64,000 nt of DNA from assembly GCA_017527495.1 (NCBI GenBank), contig JAFXPY010000002.1:1-64000 (forward strand). Reading direction: 5' to 3'. Every line of letters begins with the position of its first letter. Position 1 is the stretch's first letter. A program made the position numbers and the translations under genes. The notes beneath the pieces are model-generated. The model was not told the origin of the DNA. It ran no database searches and was given only the letters and a program-made list of their open reading frames with translations. Shown one piece after another: positions 33,164 to 43,739 of this stretch. Source of the DNA: Paludibacteraceae bacterium (GTDB lineage: Bacteria; Bacteroidota; Bacteroidia; Bacteroidales; Paludibacteraceae).

Positions 33164-36100
33164 TTATTGTAATATTTTTATGCACGCATGGTTTTTGAAT
33201 CCGTCAATAGTGATTTGTATATCGTTGTTGAGTCTGACATGTCGGACAAGTTCTGTTTCTTCCAGTGCAGGTAGTTCATTGAGTTGTTGCTCGTTGTAAG
33301 TCTCGTTTGGTCTGCTGTATGGGTCAACATTGATATATCCTACGTTGAATGATGTCATGTTTTGGAAAAAGTGTGAGCCCTGACTCGGGTCTGTTCTGAA
33401 CCTTTCCAAGCTGCACTCTACGATGGCTTTTGCCTCGCTTATGTCGCTCCATTTGACAGGGACGCCAAGTGTCGGAATCGTTGAGCCCCAGCGACCAAAA
33501 CCAATAAGCACATAGCTCTTTTGTTGTTCGCGCATCTTAGAGTTCCATTCTCGTAATGTGTTTGCAATCTCCTCTGTCTTGAGTATGTCAAATGTTGATT
33601 GCTTTAGGTAGATGATATCTCTGACACCTTTCGTTTGACCTGTTCCGAGTGCGCTATCTGACACTATGAGCGGGTTGGTTTGGTCTATAGTGTTCCAATC
33701 GACTTCGGCATTGAGACTGTCTGCCGAGATAGGTCTGATTTGCAAAACATTGAATATCGCGGGTTCGGCTTTAAGATTGGCTGCAAACTCTATTTCTACC
33801 GGACATTTCATTTCTTCTTGCGCTATGTTGAGCAGTCGCTCGATGATTTTAGCAAGAGGGAAGGTGTTGAATTTCAGGACAGGTGCAAAAGTGATGAACC
33901 GTGGACCTTTGGGATAGCAGGAATCAACTATACGCTGATTTTCGTAATCGTAGGTTGAAGCAATGAGTTTGAGCGAGTCGAATTGCTCACATTCATGTAT
34001 GCCTAATCGTGTAAGATTAACGGCATCATCAACTGAGGTCTTGAATCTGTCGGGCTGCATAGAAAGAGCCAGTATGGTCTTTTGCGTCTCGCCCATAACT
34101 TGTTCAGGTGTTGAAGTCTGCATTGTGTGTTTCGGGAACTTGGGTGAGAAGCGTAGTACTTGTTCACCTTCGACGACAACTTTTCCAAGGCCATAGGCTA
34201 TTTTCACTATTCCGTCCTCTGCTTTCTCGTGCCCGACGGGATAGAAATTAATGCTCCTTGCAACACCGGATATCGTGGGGAAAAAATATCCGTTTTCTTC
34301 TGCTCCGCAAACTTCTTGAAGCACTATTGCCATCTTCTCTTCAGAGATAACATTGGCTGTTGATGTTATGTAACCACGTGCAGCGGCAAAATACACGGCG
34401 GCATAGACGCTTTTTATCGCTTTACCGAGGAGGCGGAGTTGTTGGTCTTCATTCTCAGTGCATGGCACCATATAGGTGGAATATACTCCGGCAAAGGGTT
34501 GATAGTAGGAGTCTTCAAGCTTGCTTGACGAGCGTACTGCCAATGGACGATGGCTCACACGTATAAAATGGCGAAGAGCGTCGTTTAGGTCTTGTGGCAG
34601 TGTTGAGGCTACAAATTCTGAAAGAATCTCTTCGTCTGATAGGTCTGATTCAATGACATATTGCAACCCGTTGTCGTAGATAAAACGGTCGAAAAACTCA
34701 GTGGTGATGACCATAGTGCGCGGCACAAGGACTCTTACGTCTTGCCACTCGTCATAGAGATTGTATTTTTGCAGGATGTGGTTCAAAAAAGCGAGTCCGC
34801 GTGCCTTGCCTCCCAATGAGCTTGAACCTAATCGTGAGAACCAAATAGTGTCGTTGAATGTATCAGGATTATATTTTGCCACAACACCTTGCGCTTGGTT
34901 GATGCGGTAGTCGTGGATGAGGCGTATGTTGTTCTGGCGTATGTTTTCAATGTCGTCGTCGTCTCTTATCTTGAGTTTGTTGACTTCTTTGCCCACGGCG
35001 AATAATCCTCTTGCAAAAAGCCATTTGCTCAGATAGTTGTTGTCGGACAAACGTCTGAAAGCTTTGGCAGGGATAGTTGATATAATACGTTCGAAACCTT
35101 CGAGGTCGTTGGCTCTTGCTATTTCGCGTCCGCTTTCAGGGTCAATGGCGACGAAGTCGCCGAAACCAAATTCGCGTCCGATATAGTCGCTAAGTTGCTG
35201 GGTAAGTGTTTTGCTCGATTTAAGGATAAAACCGAAACCTAAATTATGAGCATTTTCACGCATAGATTCTTGCGATGATTGCATCAAAACAGGCATTGTC
35301 GGAATGTCTTGTCGGATGAGTTGGCAGAGGTCGAATCCGGCATCGAGTTTTTCTGTCTCGGGTGCATCGTTTTTGTGGATTACGAAGCCTATGTCTGATA
35401 TTACGCCTATAATGTTTTTGCTGTATTTTTTGTAGATGTTGAGTGCTTCATCGTAACATGTTGCCATGAGTACTTTTGGGCGCGAGCGTTTGCGCAGAAT
35501 TTGCTGTTTTTCGTTCAAAGCGTCACGAATGGCGATGCTGTTTTGTTGGAGCACAAGTTTGTACAAGAGTGGCAAATAGGTAGAATAATAACGCACAGAG
35601 TCTTCAACGAGGAGTATAGCGCGCACACCTTCGGTGAGAATGTCGTGTTGTGCATTGAGCTTGTCCTCAAGAAGTTTTATTATGGCGATGATGAGGTCGG
35701 TAGAGTTGTTCCAACAGAAGATATAATCAATATCATTATCTTTTGATTTGCTGAACTGTTCGTATATTGTTTTTGAAAACGACGATAGCAGAACAATAGG
35801 GGTCTTTGCATTGATTTGCTTCATGTCGTGTGCAAAGGTGAATGTGTCGTCGAGTGCGGCATTGTGCATCACTATGACAAGGTCGAACATTTCGCCGTTT
35901 TGCACAAGTTGCAGTGCGTCATCTTTTGTTTCAGTGCGCACAATTGCCGGAGGGTTGCTCAAGTTGAGCTCGGCATATTCTTGTGCTATTTGTACGTCAA
36001 TGCGTCCGTCTTCTTCGAGGGCGAAGCTGTCGTAATTATTGCAGACTAAAAGAATTCGTTTGATTCTTATAGCCATGAGTCTTGTCAGGTCGGTTGTCAT
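33164..36100 (-). CDS. PEP/pyruvate-binding (PpdK-N) domain protein fused to receiver-like domains
   Basis: This is a 978-residue cytoplasmic protein. Residues about 10-140 and 160-325 look like two receiver-like domains; the second has LLVEDS and VISDIG, the first lacks clear phospho-acceptor signatures. After a linker, about 415-795 is an ATP-grasp domain as in pyruvate phosphate dikinase / PEP synthase (SSSLGGKARGLAFL, AVRSSSKLEDS, LQIRPIS). The swivelling phospho-His domain and PEP-binding barrel are absent, so it cannot be a complete PEP synthase. It may be a regulator or a kinase-like enzyme. It lies 16 nt after gdhA, suggesting a link to nitrogen or carbon balance. Met9 is an alternative start. 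Confidence 0.8.
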   Translation of the reverse strand: MTTDLTRLMAIRIKRILLVCNNYDSFALEEDGRIDVQIAQEYAELNLSNPPAIVRTETKDDALQLVQNGEMFDLVIVMHNAALDDTFTFAHDMKQINAKTPIVLLSSFSKTIYEQFSKSKDNDIDYIFCWNNSTDLIIAIIKLLEDKLNAQHDILTEGVRAILLVEDSVRYYSTYLPLLYKLVLQQNSIAIRDALNEKQQILRKRSRPKVLMATCYDEALNIYKKYSKNIIGVISDIGFVIHKNDAPETEKLDAGFDLCQLIRQDIPTMPVLMQSSQESMRENAHNLGFGFILKSSKTLTQQLSDYIGREFGFGDFVAIDPESGREIARANDLEGFERIISTIPAKAFRRLSDNNYLSKWLFARGLFAVGKEVNKLKIRDDDDIENIRQNNIRLIHDYRINQAQGVVAKYNPDTFNDTIWFSRLGSSSLGGKARGLAFLNHILQKYNLYDEWQDVRVLVPRTMVITTEFFDRFIYDNGLQYVIESDLSDEEILSEFVASTLPQDLNDALRHFIRVSHRPLAVRSSSKLEDSYYQPFAGVYSTYMVPCTENEDQQLRLLGKAIKSVYAAVYFAAARGYITSTANVISEEKMAIVLQEVCGAEENGYFFPTISGVARSINFYPVGHEKAEDGIVKIAYGLGKVVVEGEQVLRFSPKFPKHTMQTSTPEQVMGETQKTILALSMQPDRFKTSVDDAVNLTRLGIHECEQFDSLKLIASTYDYENQRIVDSCYPKGPRFITFAPVLKFNTFPLAKIIERLLNIAQEEMKCPVEIEFAANLKAEPAIFNVLQIRPISADSLNAEVDWNTIDQTNPLIVSDSALGTGQTKGVRDIIYLKQSTFDILKTEEIANTLREWNSKMREQQKSYVLIGFGRWGSTIPTLGVPVKWSDISEAKAIVECSLERFRTDPSQGSHFFQNMTSFNVGYINVDPYSRPNETYNEQQLNELPALEETELVRHVRLNNDIQITIDGFKNHACIKILQ

Positions 36101-36116
36101 AGTTGTTGGATTTTTT

Positions 36117-37475
36117 CTACACGACGCCTTGCTCTACCATTGCGTTGGCTACTTTGATAAATCCTGCAATATTTGCACCTTTAACATAGTTGATATAACC
36201 GTCGTCTTGTGTGCCGTATTTGAGGCATGCTTCATGTATGTCTGCCATAATGCGATGTAGGTGTTGGTCCACTTCTTCTGCTGTCCAGCGCTGGCGTATT
36301 GAGTTTTGTGTCATCTCCAGACCGCTTGTTGCCACGCCTCCTGCGTTACTTGCTTTTCCGGGACTGTAGAGTATTCTTGCATTTTGGAAAATGGCTATTG
36401 CCTCTGGTGTTGATGGCATGTTGGCACCTTCTGCAACGCAGTAGCAACCATTATCAATGAGGTGTTGTGCGTCGTCTTTTTCTATCTCATTTTGTGTTGC
36501 GCAAGGCAAAGCTATGTCACATTTGATGCGCCAAGGGCGTTCGCCGGCAAAATATTGAGCTTGAGGATATTTTTTGACATATTCGCTTATGCGTCCGCGT
36601 CGGATATTTTTGAGTTCAAAGACAAAATTGAGTTTTTCCTCGGTAAGTCCTTCCGCGTCGTACATGAATCCATCGCTATCAGATAGTGTTACCACTTTTG
36701 CTCCTAATCGCATTGCTTTCTGAGCTGCATATTGTGCCACATTACCGGCTCCGGAGATACATACTGTTTGTCCTTCAAATGTTTTGTTTTGTGTGGCAAG
36801 CATGGCCTGTGTGAAATAGCAGAGTCCGTAGCCTGTTGCTTCAGGACGCAGACGGCTGCCGCCCCAGTATTGACCTTTGCCGGTCAGTGTGCCGGTGAAT
36901 TCATCGCGCAAGCGCTTGTATTGACCGAACATATAGCCTATTTCACGTCCGCCAACGCCAATATCGCCGGCAGGAACATCAGTGTCTTGCCCTATGTGTC
37001 GTTGGAGTTCGGTCATGAAACTTTGGCAGAAACGCATCACCTCGGCGTCTGATTTGCCACGTGGCGAGAAGTCGCTTCCTCCTTTGGCTCCGCCCATAGG
37101 TAAGGTGGTCAGGCTGTTTTTGAAGGTTTGCTCGAAGGCAAGGAACTTCATTATGCTGAGGTTGACGCTTGCGTGAAAACGTATGCCGCCTTTGTACGGA
37201 CCGATGGCTGAATTCATCTGCACGCGGTAGCCTCGATTGATTTGTATCTCGCCTTGGTCGTCAACCCATGGAACGCGAAACATAATGACGCGCTCGGGCT
37301 CAACAATGCGTTCAAGAACCTTCTGTTCGCGCAAATAAGGGTATTGCATAATATAAGGCGCAACACTCTCAACAACTTCTCTAACTGCTTGATGAAACTC
37401 TTTCTCGTTCGGATTTTTTCGTTCCAATTCCGACATGAATGAGTCGATATATTGGCGTGTTTGTTTGTCTATCAT
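36117..37475 (-). CDS. gdhA: Glutamate dehydrogenase (NADP-type family)
   Basis: This is a 452-residue enzyme catalysing reversible amination of 2-oxoglutarate to glutamate with NAD(P)H. The family stretches NSAIGPYKGGIRFH, LPMGGAKGGSDF (catalytic Lys) and PAGDIGVGGREIGYMFG are present, as is the Rossmann GAGNVAQYAA. The length fits the hexameric bacterial NADP-dependent group. It is followed directly by the receiver/PpdK-N gene on the same strand, likely one operon. Confidence 0.93.
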   Translation of the reverse strand: MIDKQTRQYIDSFMSELERKNPNEKEFHQAVREVVESVAPYIMQYPYLREQKVLERIVEPERVIMFRVPWVDDQGEIQINRGYRVQMNSAIGPYKGGIRFHASVNLSIMKFLAFEQTFKNSLTTLPMGGAKGGSDFSPRGKSDAEVMRFCQSFMTELQRHIGQDTDVPAGDIGVGGREIGYMFGQYKRLRDEFTGTLTGKGQYWGGSRLRPEATGYGLCYFTQAMLATQNKTFEGQTVCISGAGNVAQYAAQKAMRLGAKVVTLSDSDGFMYDAEGLTEEKLNFVFELKNIRRGRISEYVKKYPQAQYFAGERPWRIKCDIALPCATQNEIEKDDAQHLIDNGCYCVAEGANMPSTPEAIAIFQNARILYSPGKASNAGGVATSGLEMTQNSIRQRWTAEEVDQHLHRIMADIHEACLKYGTQDDGYINYVKGANIAGFIKVANAMVEQGVV

Positions 37476-37565
37476 AATGTTGTTTACTTAGATATTAGAT
37501 CACTTACTTCGTTCGCTGTTGGAGGAAGGAAATTGGCAATCTAATTTATTCGCATATTTACTTTT

Positions 37566-38264
37566 TTATATATAGCCATTTTCAAGAAATGAGTACATCT
37601 TGTCATGTGCTACAATAATATGGTCAAGAAGCCTGATGTCAAGTAGTTTACAGGCATCATTGATTTTTTTTGTCAGATTGATGTCTTCTTTTGATGGGGT
37701 GGGGTTGCCTGAGGGGTGATTATGAGCCAGAAACATGCCTGTTGCTTGCACCTGCAAAGCATATCCCATAACAACTCTTACATCTACAACACTTGCGGTC
37801 AGTCCGCCTTTACTTATACAACGTTTGTCTATAACACAATTCTTTTTGTCGAGCAACAGAATCCACACTTCTTCGTGTTTGAGGTGGCAGAGCATCGGTT
37901 GGAGAATATTGAAGGCTTCTTGTGGTGAAGTGATGCTTTTTTTGTTTTCCCATTCCTGTATAGAACGGCGTTTGCCGAGTTCTATTGCTGCAAGAATGGT
38001 TATTGCTTTAACTTCTCCTATCCCCTCAGATTCGGATAGTTTTTCAACGCTCAGTTGGGCTATTTTGTTGAGGTCGTTGTCGTATCTGGCTAAAAGCCGT
38101 TTGCAACATTCGAGTACATCAATATTTTTAACTCCTGTTCTAACCAAGATGGCAAGCAACTCAGCATTACTCAAAGACTGGGCTCCTTTTTTGTGCAGTT
38201 TCTCTCGTGGTTGGTCGTCTGAAGCCCAATCTTTCACTGTGATATGTCGGTCGTCATCTATCAC
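37566..38264 (-). CDS. radC: RadC-family JAMM/MPN protein
   Basis: This is a 232-residue protein with an N-terminal helix-hairpin-helix region ([22 protein letters not shown]) and a C-terminal MPN domain whose metal motif is [14 protein letters not shown]. The family was named for DNA repair, but its function remains unsettled. The start overlaps the clpX stop by 4 nt, so it is coupled to the Clp operon. Confidence 0.9.
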   Translation of the reverse strand: MIDDDRHITVKDWASDDQPREKLHKKGAQSLSNAELLAILVRTGVKNIDVLECCKRLLARYDNDLNKIAQLSVEKLSESEGIGEVKAITILAAIELGKRRSIQEWENKKSITSPQEAFNILQPMLCHLKHEEVWILLLDKKNCVIDKRCISKGGLTASVVDVRVVMGYALQVQATGMFLAHNHPSGNPTPSKEDINLTKKINDACKLLDIRLLDHIIVAHDKMYSFLENGYI

Positions 38265-39556
38265 GCAAGTGCTTCTTCAGGTGTGTTGTCGAGTTGTTTT
38301 TTTGCGTAGTCGTAGGTGATAACCAAATCAGTTTGTTTCAACGAAGGTGCGTCAAACATTATGTCGGTCATAACCTTTTCTGTCAGAGCTCTAAGCCCGC
38401 GTGCTCCAAGTTTGGACGAAATGGCTTTGTCAACAATATAATCGAGAGCCTTATCCTCAAATTTGAGTTCTATGCCGTCAAGTTGGAGTAGGCGTGTATA
38501 TTGTTTGATTAGAGCATTTTTAGGTTCTGTCAGAATAGTGCGTAATGCTTTTCTGTCGAGTTGTTCGAGATGACATAACACAGGCACACGCCCTACAATC
38601 TCAGGAATCAAGCCGTATGATTTGAGGTCTTGCGGCGAGATGTAATCAAGCAGGTTGTTGCGGTCGATATGCTTAGTTGTCTCACTTGTATCGTACCCTA
38701 CAACGCGTGTGTTAAGTCGTTGAGCGATGCGTTTCTCTATTCCATCGAAAGCACCTCCGCAAATGAACAATATGTTTTGAGTATTGACAGGGATAAGCCT
38801 TTGTTCGGGGTGTTTTCTGCCTCCGTATGGAGGTACATTGACTATAGTGCCTTCAAGTAGTTTGAGAAGTGCCTGCTGTACGCCTTCGCCTGATACATCG
38901 CGAGTTATAGAAGGGTTGTCCGATTTGCGGGCAATCTTGTCTATCTCGTCAATAAATACAATACCTTTTTCTGCTTGTTTGGCGTCGTAATCACATTCTT
39001 GCAACAGACGCGAGAGAATTGACTCAACATCCTCACCGACATAACCTGCTTCGGTCAGCACCGTGGCGTCAACGATAGTGAAAGGAACGGAAAGCAAACG
39101 AGCAATAGATTTGGCAAGCAGTGTTTTCCCTGTACCTGTCGGACCAACCATGATGATGTTTGATTTTTCAATCTCTACATCTGTCATTTGTGCGTTGTGT
39201 GCAAGGCGTTTATAGTGGTTATATACCGCCACAGAAAGTACGCGTTTGGCCTGGTCTTGCCCTATAACATATTGATCAAGAAATTTTTTTATTTCCTGCG
39301 GCTTTGGGATGGCATTTTCTTGCTGTGCTTTTTTAGGTTTGGTGGGTTGAATGACCGGTTGAGCCTGTGCCTGTTGTTTTTTGGGCTTTTGTGGTTCGGG
39401 ATAGTCTTGTTGGAATCTTTCTTGAAGGAGTTGATCAAGCGACATAATGCAGTCAGTACAGATATGGGCGTATCCGTCCATACCAGGTACTAACATTGCT
39501 TGTGATTCATCGCGGCCACAGAAAGAGCAGTATCTGAGTCTGTTGTTTTTGCTCAT
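38261..39556 (-). CDS. clpX: ATP-dependent Clp protease ATP-binding subunit ClpX
   Basis: This is a 431-residue AAA+ unfoldase. The N-terminal C4 zinc-binding domain (Cys10, Cys13 and a CTDC pair) binds substrates and adaptors. There is a proline/glutamine-rich linker ([19 protein letters not shown]). Walker A GPTGTGKT, Walker [11 protein letters not shown] and the IGF-like loop are expected for ClpP docking. It feeds unfolded proteins to ClpP, encoded immediately upstream without a gap. Confidence 0.94.
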   Translation of the reverse strand: MSKNNRLRYCSFCGRDESQAMLVPGMDGYAHICTDCIMSLDQLLQERFQQDYPEPQKPKKQQAQAQPVIQPTKPKKAQQENAIPKPQEIKKFLDQYVIGQDQAKRVLSVAVYNHYKRLAHNAQMTDVEIEKSNIIMVGPTGTGKTLLAKSIARLLSVPFTIVDATVLTEAGYVGEDVESILSRLLQECDYDAKQAEKGIVFIDEIDKIARKSDNPSITRDVSGEGVQQALLKLLEGTIVNVPPYGGRKHPEQRLIPVNTQNILFICGGAFDGIEKRIAQRLNTRVVGYDTSETTKHIDRNNLLDYISPQDLKSYGLIPEIVGRVPVLCHLEQLDRKALRTILTEPKNALIKQYTRLLQLDGIELKFEDKALDYIVDKAISSKLGARGLRALTEKVMTDIMFDAPSLKQTDLVITYDYAKKQLDNTPEEALA

Positions 39557-40234
39557 TTATTTTTTGTTATATACTTTGTCTATCATTCCGTATTCTGCTG
39601 CTTCTTGGGCTGTCATCCAGTAGTCGCGGTCGGAATCTTTTTGTATTTTTTCGAGTGTGTTGCCTGAGTGGTCGGCTATGATTTGGTAGAGCTCCTGCTT
39701 GAGTTTGAGTATCTCTCGTGCGGTAATCTCAATGTCGCTTGCCTGACCTTGAGCACCTCCCATCGGTTGGTGAATCATGATTCGGCTGTGTGGCAGAGCG
39801 GCGCGTTTGCCCTTCTGCCCGGCAACAAGCAGCACGGCTGCCATAGAGGCTGCCAAACCTGTACAGATAGTTGACACTTCGCTATGAACAAATTGCATTG
39901 TGTCGTAAATGCCAAGTCCTGCATAGACGGAGCCGCCGGGGCTGTTGAGATAAATAGAGATGTCTTTGTCGGGGTCGGCAGAGTCGAGATAGAGCAACTG
40001 TGCTTGAACAACATTGGCAGTATAGTCGTTCACCTCTGTGCCGAGGAATATAATGCGGTCCATCATCAAACGAGAGAACACGTCCATTTGAGTTACATTC
40101 ATCTGGCGCTCTTCAAGGATTGACGGGTTGATATAACCATAGCCGCTACTCATTTGTGCATCGTGCATAACATTTTCCACGTGCATAGAGTTGAGTCCGC
40201 GGCTAACGGCATATTTCAAAAAATCATTTTGCAT
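39557..40234 (-). CDS. clpP: ATP-dependent Clp protease proteolytic subunit ClpP
   Basis: This is a 225-residue serine protease. The catalytic triad is Ser130 (LAASMAA), His155 (MIHQPMGG) and Asp204 (SDRDYW), with the spacing of E. coli ClpP. A propeptide-like N-terminus of about 30 residues is present. It forms the tetradecameric chamber for ClpX. It lies 6 nt after tig and 0 nt before clpX, the common tig-clpP-clpX order. Confidence 0.94.
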   Translation of the reverse strand: MQNDFLKYAVSRGLNSMHVENVMHDAQMSSGYGYINPSILEERQMNVTQMDVFSRLMMDRIIFLGTEVNDYTANVVQAQLLYLDSADPDKDISIYLNSPGGSVYAGLGIYDTMQFVHSEVSTICTGLAASMAAVLLVAGQKGKRAALPHSRIMIHQPMGGAQGQASDIEITAREILKLKQELYQIIADHSGNTLEKIQKDSDRDYWMTAQEAAEYGMIDKVYNKK

Positions 40235-40240
40235 AATCGT

Positions 40241-41587
40241 CTATTTTTCAAATAATTTGTTGAAATCAGCAAGAGAGATTTTTTTCTCCTGAAGTTTAAC
40301 TTGTGATTTGATGATTTCGAAAACTTTGTTTTCTTCCACTTTACTTACGATGTTGCGAACTTGATCTTCATGTTTGAGCATTTCAGCAGCATAGTTTTCG
40401 AGTATGGCATCTTCAATATTGGCAATGCCGTATTGCATGAATTGCATTCTTGCAATTTCCTTGGCGTATGCCTTAACATCAGTATCCTCAATCTTTATGT
40501 CGTTGGCTGTTGCAATTTGTTCTTTTGCGAGATGCCATTTGAGGTCTTCTATCATTTTTGGCATATCCTCATCGATTTTCTCAGGGGTGAGTTTTTTGTC
40601 GTCTTTGTTTGTTGCAAGGAGCCAGCGTTTGAGGAAAGCCTCAGGGAATTGCAGGTCTTTCATTTTTGCAAGAGTCATTTCGCGTGCATCAAGACCAAAT
40701 TTGTAGGCAGAGTCTTGAGCCATATTGGCTTCAATGTCGGTCTTTACTTTTGCACGGAACTCTTCTTCTGATTTAACAGCGTCTTTGCCGAACACTTTGT
40801 TGAAAAACTCTTGGTCAATAGCAGATTTTTTGTAGCGAGAGATGCGACCGATTTTGAATGTAACATCGCTTTCAAATTTCTCAGCTTCCTCTTTGCTTAT
40901 TTTTAGAAGCCCTTCAAGTTCAGCGTCGCTCTTCATCGCTTTTTTAGGATTGAAAACTATTTCGTCACCAACTTTTTTTCCAATGAATAATTTCTGACTT
41001 TTCTTGTCTTTCAAGTAGTTAGGAGTGATTGTTGCATCGTCAAGATGTATGCCGTTTTCGGCATTTTCTGTTAGTGTGCCGTGGACCATGTCCTCTAATT
41101 CTACTTCTTCGCCATCACTATATGTGCCAAAGCGCTGAGCGTATGCCTCTACTTGTTTGTCAACCATCTCGTCGGTTACTTCAATTTGATAGTTGGTGAG
41201 TTTGTCCTTTGCTGTCGGTTTGGCATCAAACTCAGGTGCTACAGCAATATCAAATTTGAAATCGAACTCAGTGTCGTTGTTGAAGTCGATGGGTTTATCG
41301 TCTTCAGTGTTAGGCAGTGGGTCTCCAAGAATGTTAAGTTTGTTTTCTTGAATATAGCTGTAGAGCTTTTCGGAAAGCAGGTTGTTGATGACATCAGCCA
41401 TTATTGAGCCGAGGTACATCTTACGAATCATGCCCTTTGGTACCATGCCTTTGCGGAATCCCGGAATAGTGGCACGCTTACGGATGTCAATAATTTCTTT
41501 TTCTACTGCTTCTTGATAGTCAGCAGGCTCAACATGAAGGTTGAGAGTAGCATTGAGTTGATCAATGTCTGTTTTTGTAATTTGCAT
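40241..41587 (-). CDS. tig: Trigger factor
   Basis: This is a 448-residue ribosome-associated chaperone. The N-terminal ribosome-binding signature GFRKGMVPKGM is present near residue 42. The middle PPIase-like part is degenerate, as in most Bacteroidota, and the C-terminal helical arms end in KISLADFNKLFEK. It folds nascent chains at the exit tunnel. It is the first gene of the tig-clpP-clpX-radC run, 72 bp after typA. Confidence 0.92.
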   Translation of the reverse strand: MQITKTDIDQLNATLNLHVEPADYQEAVEKEIIDIRKRATIPGFRKGMVPKGMIRKMYLGSIMADVINNLLSEKLYSYIQENKLNILGDPLPNTEDDKPIDFNNDTEFDFKFDIAVAPEFDAKPTAKDKLTNYQIEVTDEMVDKQVEAYAQRFGTYSDGEEVELEDMVHGTLTENAENGIHLDDATITPNYLKDKKSQKLFIGKKVGDEIVFNPKKAMKSDAELEGLLKISKEEAEKFESDVTFKIGRISRYKKSAIDQEFFNKVFGKDAVKSEEEFRAKVKTDIEANMAQDSAYKFGLDAREMTLAKMKDLQFPEAFLKRWLLATNKDDKKLTPEKIDEDMPKMIEDLKWHLAKEQIATANDIKIEDTDVKAYAKEIARMQFMQYGIANIEDAILENYAAEMLKHEDQVRNIVSKVEENKVFEIIKSQVKLQEKKISLADFNKLFEK

Positions 41588-41626
41588 AATTATATAGTGT
41601 CTAAAAATTTATCTTTATTAAAAAAA

Positions 41627-41650
41627 CAAGTAAATCGTAAATAAGTAAAT
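41627..41650. repeat. Intergenic AT-rich repeat, copy 1
   Basis: The minus strand reads ATTTACTTATTTACGATTT followed by ACTTG. The same 19-mer recurs at 50471-50489 and in altered form at 56279-56314. Confidence 0.6.
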
Positions 41651-41659
41651 AGGTATATC

Positions 41660-43459
41660 TTATTGTCTATTTGAGCGTTTGCGCTCTATCTCGTCGAGGA
41701 TGATCTTGCGCATACGCATGTGTGTTGGGGTTACCTCAACATATTCGTCCTCTTTGATGTATTCAAGTGCTTCTTCAAGTGAGAAAATGATTGGAGGAGG
41801 CAGTACGGCTTTGTCATCGGCTGATTTTGAACGCATATTGGTGAGTTTTTTCGATTTGGTCACATTAATCACTATATCACCTTCTTTGGCATTTTCTCCA
41901 ACCACTTGTCCTGCATAGACTTCATCTTGCGGATTGATGAAGAAACGGCCACGATCTTGCAATTTGTCAAGAGCGTAAGCATAGGCCGTTCCTGTCTCCA
42001 TCGCAACTAATGAGCCGTTTGTACGGCGCTCTATCTCACCTTTATATGGTTCGAAGGCAACAAAACGATGTGTCATGATAGCCTCGCCGGCTGAGATATT
42101 GAGTATGTAAGTTCGCAAACCTATAATACCACGACTCGGTATCTTAAACTCTAATTGTATGCGATCTGACACGGTGCTCATCGAAACCATCTCGCCTTTG
42201 CGACGCGTAACAGCCTCAATAATCTTGCCTGAACATTCCTCAGGGGTATTGATTGTCAATTGCTCTATTGGCTCGCATTTCTGACCATCTATTTCTTTGA
42301 TGATCACTTGTGGCTGACCTACTTGCAACTCATAACCTTCTCGGCGCATCGTTTCAATCAGTACCGACAAGTGGAGCACACCACGACCATATACATGCCA
42401 TACATCTTGGTCTTGTGATTTCTCAACGCGGAGAGCAAGGTTCTTGTCCAATTCGCGCATCAGACGCTCATGAATATGGCGTGAAGTAACAAATTTTCCT
42501 TCTTGACCGAAAAATGGAGAGTCATTGATGGTGAATACCATCGACATTGTCGGCTCGTCAACAGCAATAGGGGTGAGTGGTTCCGGATTTTGAATGTCGC
42601 AAATGCTGTCGCCAATTTCAAAACCATCAATACCAATCAGCGCACATATATCGCCGGATTGTACTTCTTGTGTCTTTTCGCGTCCAAGACCTGTGAAAGT
42701 GTCTAATTCTTTAATACGCACTTTTTGCTTCGTGCCATCGCGTTTCACAAGCATAACATCCATGTTTTCGCGCAGCGTGCCGCGGTGCAAACGACCAACA
42801 GCTATACGGCCAACGTATGGACTATAGTCCAAACTCGTGATGAGCAATTGAGGTGTACCTTCAATGAATGGTGCTTCGGGGATATATTCTATTATCGCGT
42901 CAAGCAATGGTGTGATGTCTGTTGTCGGTTTCTTCCAATCTGTTGACATCCAACCATTTTTGGCAGAGCCATATATGGTTTGGAAATCAAGTTGGTCCTC
43001 TGTTGCATCGAGATTGCACATTAGGTCGAACACTTGTTCTTGAACAACATCCGGATGACAATTCAGCTTGTCAACTTTGTTGATAACCACGATAGGTTTT
43101 AGATTCATTTGCAAGGCCTTTTGTAGTACAAAACGTGTTTGCGGCATAGGACCCTCAAAGGCATCAACGAGCAATAAGACTCCATCGGCCATATTGAGTA
43201 CTCGCTCAACTTCTCCACCAAAATCGGCGTGCCCCGGAGTGTCTATGATGTTGATTTTGTAGCCTTTGTATTCAATGCTGACATTCTTGGCAAGGATAGT
43301 TATTCCGCGCTCGCGTTCCAAGTCGTTGTTGTCAAGAATTAATTCGCCTTTTGTTTCATTGTCGCGGAAAAGATGTGCGGCGAGAAGCATCTTATCAACT
43401 AATGTTGTTTTGCCGTGATCGACATGCGCTATGATAGCGATATTTCTAATTTTCTGCAT
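41660..43459 (-). CDS. typA: Ribosome-associated GTPase TypA/BipA
   Basis: This is a 599-residue translational GTPase. G1 is [11 protein letters not shown]3 is [12 protein letters not shown] and G4 is NKVDK. It has EF-G-like domains II, III and V and the BipA-specific C-terminal domain. It aids 50S assembly and growth under stress or cold. It has its own promoter (43547-43577). Confidence 0.94.
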   Translation of the reverse strand: MQKIRNIAIIAHVDHGKTTLVDKMLLAAHLFRDNETKGELILDNNDLERERGITILAKNVSIEYKGYKINIIDTPGHADFGGEVERVLNMADGVLLLVDAFEGPMPQTRFVLQKALQMNLKPIVVINKVDKLNCHPDVVQEQVFDLMCNLDATEDQLDFQTIYGSAKNGWMSTDWKKPTTDITPLLDAIIEYIPEAPFIEGTPQLLITSLDYSPYVGRIAVGRLHRGTLRENMDVMLVKRDGTKQKVRIKELDTFTGLGREKTQEVQSGDICALIGIDGFEIGDSICDIQNPEPLTPIAVDEPTMSMVFTINDSPFFGQEGKFVTSRHIHERLMRELDKNLALRVEKSQDQDVWHVYGRGVLHLSVLIETMRREGYELQVGQPQVIIKEIDGQKCEPIEQLTINTPEECSGKIIEAVTRRKGEMVSMSTVSDRIQLEFKIPSRGIIGLRTYILNISAGEAIMTHRFVAFEPYKGEIERRTNGSLVAMETGTAYAYALDKLQDRGRFFINPQDEVYAGQVVGENAKEGDIVINVTKSKKLTNMRSKSADDKAVLPPPIIFSLEEALEYIKEDEYVEVTPTHMRMRKIILDEIERKRSNRQ

Positions 43460-43546
43460 ATTACGAAGAGCAACTATTGTGCAGTATTCTCTACTGCATA
43501 TATAGTTTGTTATGTGTTATTTTTTTTAAGCAAACTTTTCAAAATG

Positions 43547-43577
43547 CAAAAATACAAAAAAATGTTCAAATAGCAAA
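43547..43577 (-). promoter_or_regulatory. Promoter for typA
   Basis: TATTTTTG (43554-43547) and TTTG (43577-43574) are 19 bp apart. A second -7-like octamer, TAATTTTG (43581-43574), overlaps the -33 box. Confidence 0.6.
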
Positions 43578-43595
43578 ATTATGTGTTTGATTTTC

Positions 43596-43626
43596 AAAAA
43601 AAATAGCGACAAAAGCCGCTATTTTT
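43596..43626 (-). terminator. Intrinsic terminator after parC
   Basis: On the minus strand, AAATAGCG and CGCTATTT flank a short loop and are followed by a run of T. It isolates typA from parC. Confidence 0.75.
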
Positions 43627-43739
43627 TCAGTTTGTGTTATTCAAATACTTATATTCGGATTGGACAATGAGTCTCAGTTGTTGTCATTATTGAGTAAAGA
43701 GCAACTATCCTATATTGTAAATTGTGTCATAACTGCTAA

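Noticed and set aside
40361-40771. A 136-codon frame on the plus strand opposite tig
   Set aside because: It is antisense to a well-supported gene, is rich in Phe/Cys/His from the reverse of a charged protein, and has no promoter.
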